DNA of 64,000 nucleotides from Antedon bifida (taxonomy: Eukaryota > Echinodermata > Crinoidea > Comatulida > Antedonidae). The stretch covers positions 11,582,001 to 11,646,000 of the forward strand of contig OY727099.1 in assembly GCA_963402885.1 (NCBI GenBank). Reading direction: 5' to 3'. This document shows, one piece after another, positions 58,838-64,000 of this stretch (the first letter of the stretch is position 1; every line of letters starts with the position of its first letter). A program made the translations under genes and the position numbers. A model generated the notes under the pieces. The model saw only the letters and a program-made list of their open reading frames with translations, had not been told where the DNA came from and did no database searches.

Positions 58838-61800
58838 CTATATAGATTGTGCTAAGATTTGCGGAATACCTTCTAGAACTTGGACAGGCCTTATAAGTTG
58901 TAGGAGCTTTATGCTGTCAATAAATGGTTGCATATCTTCCTCACAAATTTTGTTTCTTTCCTCAAGGTCCATAATCAAATGCCATTTATCTTCATAATTC
59001 TGTTTTGCTTCATTAAAATGTGTATTCATTTTCTGCATATCTTTATTGGTCAGACTATCTCCAAACTCTATCAACATTAGTCTGTGTCGAGACAACTTTG
59101 AAATGGCAATATCACTAACATTTGGGAATGCTCCGATTTTCTCTTTAATTTTTGTTGCCAATCCAAATTGTTCCGTTACTTTTATGGTTTCATAAAACAA
59201 AGTTAAGTCATGGCTTGTTAGATGTTCTCTGTCTATTAAGGAATTTAGTAGCTCAGTTGTGTTAGATGCTTCATCTAACTCACCAGTTGGCAGGAGATCT
59301 TTATACAAGAGTTTCAGCTTATTGAGCAAACGACGATGATCATACCACTCTGAACAGTTTACTTTAATGAGTTTAAAGTTACAATCAGAAATTTCTATGA
59401 AAATAAAAAAAAACATATATTTAAAATTCCAGTACAGGCTAAGAATAAGTATAAATTTAATACTATAATCAAACAAAATTTTTCTAAAACTTTTGTCGGA
59501 ATTTAAACCTATGGTAATGGTAACTGTAGGCCTATAGGAATAAAGTGTAATACATGTTGCAATGATATAATCTTAAATTATAAAATAAAACTGCCAATAT
59601 TGCAGTCATCAATAAAGCTATCAAATATTGTTGAATATGAAATTCCACTAGACATTGCAGTTGTATATAAGTTTGAAAATTTAACTAAATATGAATAATA
59701 TCTGCAAAGTCTATGCCTAAATTATGTGTTTGTCGGAAATTGTATAGCATAAATTGTTGGAAATCCAATTCAGATAAGAAGGTGACGACCTCATTACACA
59801 AATTAAGTAGAATATTGGCACCCCAACCCTATTGAAATAAAACATACTTTCTACATTGCTTGATGGTCCAGCTTCACTTCTTGATTGTTTATCTAAAAAG
59901 AAAGTATTTTAGTACATTAGTTACAATATCCATGTTGACATTTTATTTAAACTTCCAAGAGACATTTTGAATTAATCAAAAACATAAAATATTAAGATTT
60001 AACTTGTTACTTTTTGGTAACTTTATAGAACCAAACTGCCAAGTACCATGTCAAAACATAAATCAAACTGCACGTCAAGTTTTATAGCAGTTTAATAAGT
60101 TAAAAACATATTTGACTATATGGTAAACGCCTATCACAACCTTCTCTTCCCCTCTTCAAAGAATATAATTTTCTCCCATCATTAATCCGACTTCAATCCC
60201 ACCATGTGCGAACAACCCGTTATTCCAAATCATTTATCCCTAAGTCAATTACAGTTTTCAACAACACCGTTACTAGATAATTTGGTTCTGTTTAAGTAAT
60301 TTTTATATAATGTATTTTTATTATTATGTATAATGTTTTTGTGCAATTTTGTATAGTGTGTACTATGTTCTTATATATTTAAACGTTCTTTTTAAATAGT
60401 GTACAAAAAACGAATTTCCGATGTTTTATTGGACCTAATAAATGCTGTGAGAGCAGCGCATTATTATTATTGAAATTATAGTTGGGTTCACTGCCTTAAT
60501 ACCATTAATTACCAGCAGCACTTACAATGAATATTAAAGTATGACCATGGAGTAAAGAATAAGTAATATTCTTTACTCCATGGTATGACACAAATATTCA
60601 TTGTTGCCATGTTTAAAATAAAAAATAATAATGACAGAAATAAAATTTAGAATAGAATCATCATGGCACTAAAGAAAAAAAAAAAACATACTTTTTGGGG
60701 TGCTTGATGATCCCCCAAAGTCTAGCTAGGCTTAGTTTTGTAGGGCCTAACTGGTAAACAGTGGTAATGTAGGAACATTGTATGCTAGCTATAGGCCTAG
60801 GCTGGCCTTGTCTCCTTGCTGAGTTAATTGTCTTTCTTTTTTTGGCAGAATCATTTTTTCCCTCAAACCATTCGACTACAGACCTATATTCCATTATAAT
60901 GATGATTATGATTATAATTGGTTGGATGTAGACCTACTGGAAATATTTGATCCGATGGAATGAAAGAAGCACGTTTGAAGTTAATTATTCTTTATTTTTA
61001 TTAAGGTGCTGTACGTGTATACGTAAATGTGTCAATAATTTTTTTTTATTTAAAAGGGGGGAAGAGTGCACTTTATTATTAAATTTATTTATTACTGCTA
61101 GTTAAATATTATATTGCTATACTAAGAATGACTGGTTTTTGGTTTTAGGTATAGTAACAATAACATAATAATAAATATAAGAAATAGTTTATAATTTTAG
61201 AAGTATTAAAAATATTATTTAAGTCTATTCTACTGTACCTGATATTAAAGGACGTGCATAGTCTGTCCTATCCACTTGTGACGGTTGTCGTGGTAGATTT
61301 GAGGATGTAGATGGCGCATCTAAAATTACAAAATATATTAATACTCTAATTTATTTAAATTCACCTTTGAATCTGTCACACAATGCAGTCTGGTCCAATA
61401 TACAAAACAGAAAATGTTGAAAAAAAGAAAAACTGAAATATATACAAGCAAATTGGGGAGTTTTTCAAATTTATTTTCCTCATTTGTATTCATAGTGTCC
61501 ATGAGTCATAATCATTAAAAAACTGTCATTAAATTTTTAAATCATGGACTTTTGATACATCTACATCCTTAACAAGATTGCTGCATTCAATTCAATTTTT
61601 ACATTTTGTTCTACTTTTCAAGTTATGTTCTCCCCATCGAAGTGGAAAAGGCCTATGTTGGTTTATCCAGGTAAGCTAGCACTTATAGACTACCAACACA
61701 ACTATGTGTATTTTATCTATTTTAATCACTTAATTTTTGTTGTTTTGCTGTTGTTAATGTATTTTATTTGTATAGTTGCCAAAGTAAAGTCAAATTTATT

Positions 61801-63924
61801 TCCTGTTTAAATAATTAAAAATCTTAAAGCAACAAGTGTATTAAACATTCTATTTAAAAGAACTTTGACAAACAAAATACATGAGTAGAAAAACTTTTAT
61901 TCGGAATTGAAACCCCACCAATATAATTTTATAAATACAAAATCAACAAATATGTTTACCTTTTGTTAGTTCATCACCAAACAATTTACGGTAAGGTCTC
62001 ACATCCATTTTCATTTCATCACAAGGTAAATAATCTTGGTCAAACTTGCTAATAACATGCATATGAGCATTGGTGTTTGGACTAGATGCACAAGGAATGC
62101 ACATCCTCACTTTACGAACTTGTGTATTTTGAAAGTTTGGACTACATTCACAAGGGATGCACATTCTTACTTTAAGACCCCGTGCACCACTCTGACTGAA
62201 CACTTTCAATTCCTCTTGGAGGAAACAAAGTACCTAATAGTATATAATATATAGAATATTAAAATTAATTTAAAAATTGTATTGCATGTAGAATCAACAG
62301 TCCCGAGTATCAGCTGAAGCGAAATAATCAAATCCAGAACATCGTGAAATAAAATCATTTATGCAATATTCAGAATGGAAACTGATTATGATCAAAATCA
62401 ATTTTTAAGTATAGTACTATATTTTTCTTTAGTGAACAAAATCTATATCAAAAATCAATCAAAATACCTATACCAACTTTGTAAATAAAGTATATATATA
62501 TATGATGTTGTTTAGTCACTTTCATATCTACTAGCCTACCTTCTTACAGGCTTCAGGTAGTGGCTTGATTTCATCTTCTGTAAGCTGCTGTTCTAAAGGA
62601 CTATCATTGAAGCCCTTTGTTCTAACTATTGTTGTCTGAAATATTAAAAAAAATAAACAATTTATTTATATTTGGTCATTCACAATAAAAATACTATCTT
62701 CTTTGGGACCTTTGATACAATAGTATAAAACATGATACAATTTTAAAATGCAAAAACAATTCCTAAAAGTTACCTTTGAAAATATTTATTACAATTTTCA
62801 GGGGTGGGGGAGGGGGTGCAAATTTTTGGAATATTCTGTGAAGCTCAACTACAAAACCACCATTTTGTGGTGTGATTTCATCGATCAAAGCTGAGCTTTC
62901 CTGTGATTGGCAGAGCTTTTTTGGAATCTGGCTATTTGATTGGTGGACGCAAATACCCACAGTGGAACTCGTGTGGACCAATTAAGTCACATGGTCTCTC
63001 TGGACTGATCAAGTGGTAAATTTAATGCAAACAAAAGAAAGACATCAGCATGGGTTTTTTTATGGGCAAACCTCCGTAATCTACAGTGTGTTTCATCAAT
63101 GATCGGATGAGCTGAAGCATCAATTTTTTTTTTTAATTCAAAACCAAACTGGCTCCTGTAGGATTACGTTGCGCAACAAATGTTTCTTTCAAAAGTACAT
63201 CTGGTATTTATGTATTTTTTTTTAAACATCATATTATAGTAGCAATTTTACACAAAATTGTCAGCATTTACACAACACTAAATCACAAAATACATATTTC
63301 CTGCAAAATATTTTTAGTTGCGAAGTAATTTTATTGTAAATTTGGGTAAATTTATTACTGCATTAAAAATAGGGTACTAATTGTAAAATTTACCTGTAAC
63401 ATACGGCATTGTTTAATGGTAGTAACATATAGAATGACTAGGTGATCAGCATCAATGTTCAATTCTACATGCTCATAGGGGTAGAACAGGTTCTTTATCT
63501 TCCATTTGAAATTTCTCAATAAACTTTGTTGCAGCACGTTGGAAAAGATCATCTGGAAGATAGCTACCAAAATCATGAAATAGAGAAACTGCACGCTTTT
63601 TTTTAAATCCAGGTGGTGGTGAGGCATGTGGTTTCAAACGTGACAGAACGTAGAAAATTTTTTCATTATTCTGTGTAAACAAAAAATAGTTTAATAAGTA
63701 GATCAGTAGGCTATATATAGGCTAGAAAATTGAAATATTAATGAAATTAGTATCAATACCTTTGTATTTATTTGTTCACACACTAATCCAAACTTTTGCA
63801 TGAGAGACGCAAAGAATGATAATATCTCATCAGAATCACAGAACTTCTCCCACAGATGTTTTAGCAATCCACCTTTTAAAATGCCTTGGTCCAGCATCCT
63901 CCAAGCTGGTCTCATAGCTGGTAC
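58838..63924 (-). CDS. COR-domain (Roco) protein with C-terminal tandem death-effector-like domains (partial)
   Basis: Exons seen: 63924-63760, 63670-63394, 62635-62540, 62233-61960, 61319-61239, 59892-59848 and 59394-58838 (stop). The 5' part, presumably with ROC GTPase and perhaps repeats, is outside the window. The first three exons look like the COR domain (ILKGGLLKHLWEKF, LMQKFGLVCEQI, SYLPDDLFQRAATKFIEKF, VELNIDADHLVILYVTT). The fourth carries an 18-20 residue tandem repeat with KVRMCIPC twice. After a Ser/Pro linker, the last exon encodes about 165 residues resembling two DEDs: LLNSLIDREHLTSHDLTLFY ... GLATKIKEK, then LSRHRLMLIEFGDSLTNKDM ... WHLIMDLEERNKICEEDM. Known family behaviour suggests a scaffold in innate signalling or cell death. 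Exon 2 has one extra base in a four-base G run (63478-63481, plus strand) that breaks the frame. Removing it makes the whole model in phase (1,494 nt), so it is either an assembly error or a disabling mutation. Confidence 0.6.
60120..60480 (+). mobile_element. CR1/RTE-like LINE 3' fragment in a COR/DED intron
   Basis: A plus frame reads LIRLQSHHVRTTRYSKSF, then IPKSITVFNNTVTR and a stop. It is followed by a 3' UTR ending AATAAATGCTGTGAGAGCAG and a short ATT repeat, the common layout of LINE 3' ends. It is antisense to the host gene. Confidence 0.6.
60692..60721 (-). CDS. Possible third, shorter mini-exon copy of COR/DED gene
   Basis: A 30-nt phase 1-1 segment encodes DFGGSSSTPK between CTAG and GTATGT. 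Its 3' half and donor (GATCATCAAGCACCCCAAAAAG) align with GGACCATCAAGCAATG-CAGAAAG of the other two mini-exons. The upstream pyrimidine tract is poor, so use as an exon is doubtful. Confidence 0.25.
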
Positions 63925-64000
63925 CTATTATTTTACAAAAATAGAATACAATTAAAATTAAATTTTAATTTATTAATTCAGAGTAACATTGGTAGGCCTA

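Overview
The window is AT-rich eukaryotic DNA with spliced protein-coding genes, long introns, many small inverted-repeat transposons, minisatellites and LINE debris. The gene set (CEP162, an AGPAT, a TRIM-NHL protein, TTLL2, a SENP6/7 peptidase, UTP14 and a COR plus death-fold protein), the intron density and the abundance of the palindrome TAGGCCTA suggest a marine deuterostome invertebrate. An echinoderm, perhaps a crinoid, is the best guess, but this is inference. Exon models were built by hand from splice sites and reading phase. The SENP (3,267 nt), AGPAT (1,275 nt) and TRIM models close in frame, which supports them strongly.

Layout. 1-4.2 kb: 5' half of a CEP162-like gene (minus). 4.2-6.0 kb: divergent promoter region. 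6.0-12.3 kb: lysophosphatidate acyltransferase AGPAT3/4 (plus), with a palindrome-rich Harbinger-like MITE in one intron. 12.3-17.4 kb: gene-poor, holding one unassigned minus-strand exon and a 1.57-kb Helentron-like element. 17.4-20.7 kb: two-exon TRIM-NHL gene (minus). 20.7-24.9 kb: no gene seen. 24.9-26.9 kb: TTLL2 in one coding exon (plus). 29.1-41.4 kb: a 21-exon SENP6/7 SUMO protease (minus). 41.4-41.95 kb: compact shared promoter. 41.95-44.9 kb: UTP14 N-terminal half (plus); its C-terminal half is not found in the window and one splice junction is out of phase. 45-50 kb: tandem repeats and an array of palindromes. 50.5-57.7 kb: a decayed L1/Tx1-type LINE carrying two Helentron-like insertions. 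58.8-63.9 kb: 3' part of a minus-strand gene that joins a COR domain (Roco family) to two death-effector-like domains, with duplicated mini-exons.

The genes are not an operon-like unit. They are housekeeping and cilium-related genes (CEP162, TTLL2), SUMO and ubiquitin factors (SENP, TRIM), lipid synthesis, ribosome biogenesis and a probable innate-immunity or cell-death gene. The less ordinary material is in the non-genic parts: Helentron-like copies whose end sequences differ between copies yet match within each copy, a palindrome array with compensatory stem changes near 49 kb, and duplicated phase-symmetric exons in the COR/DED gene.
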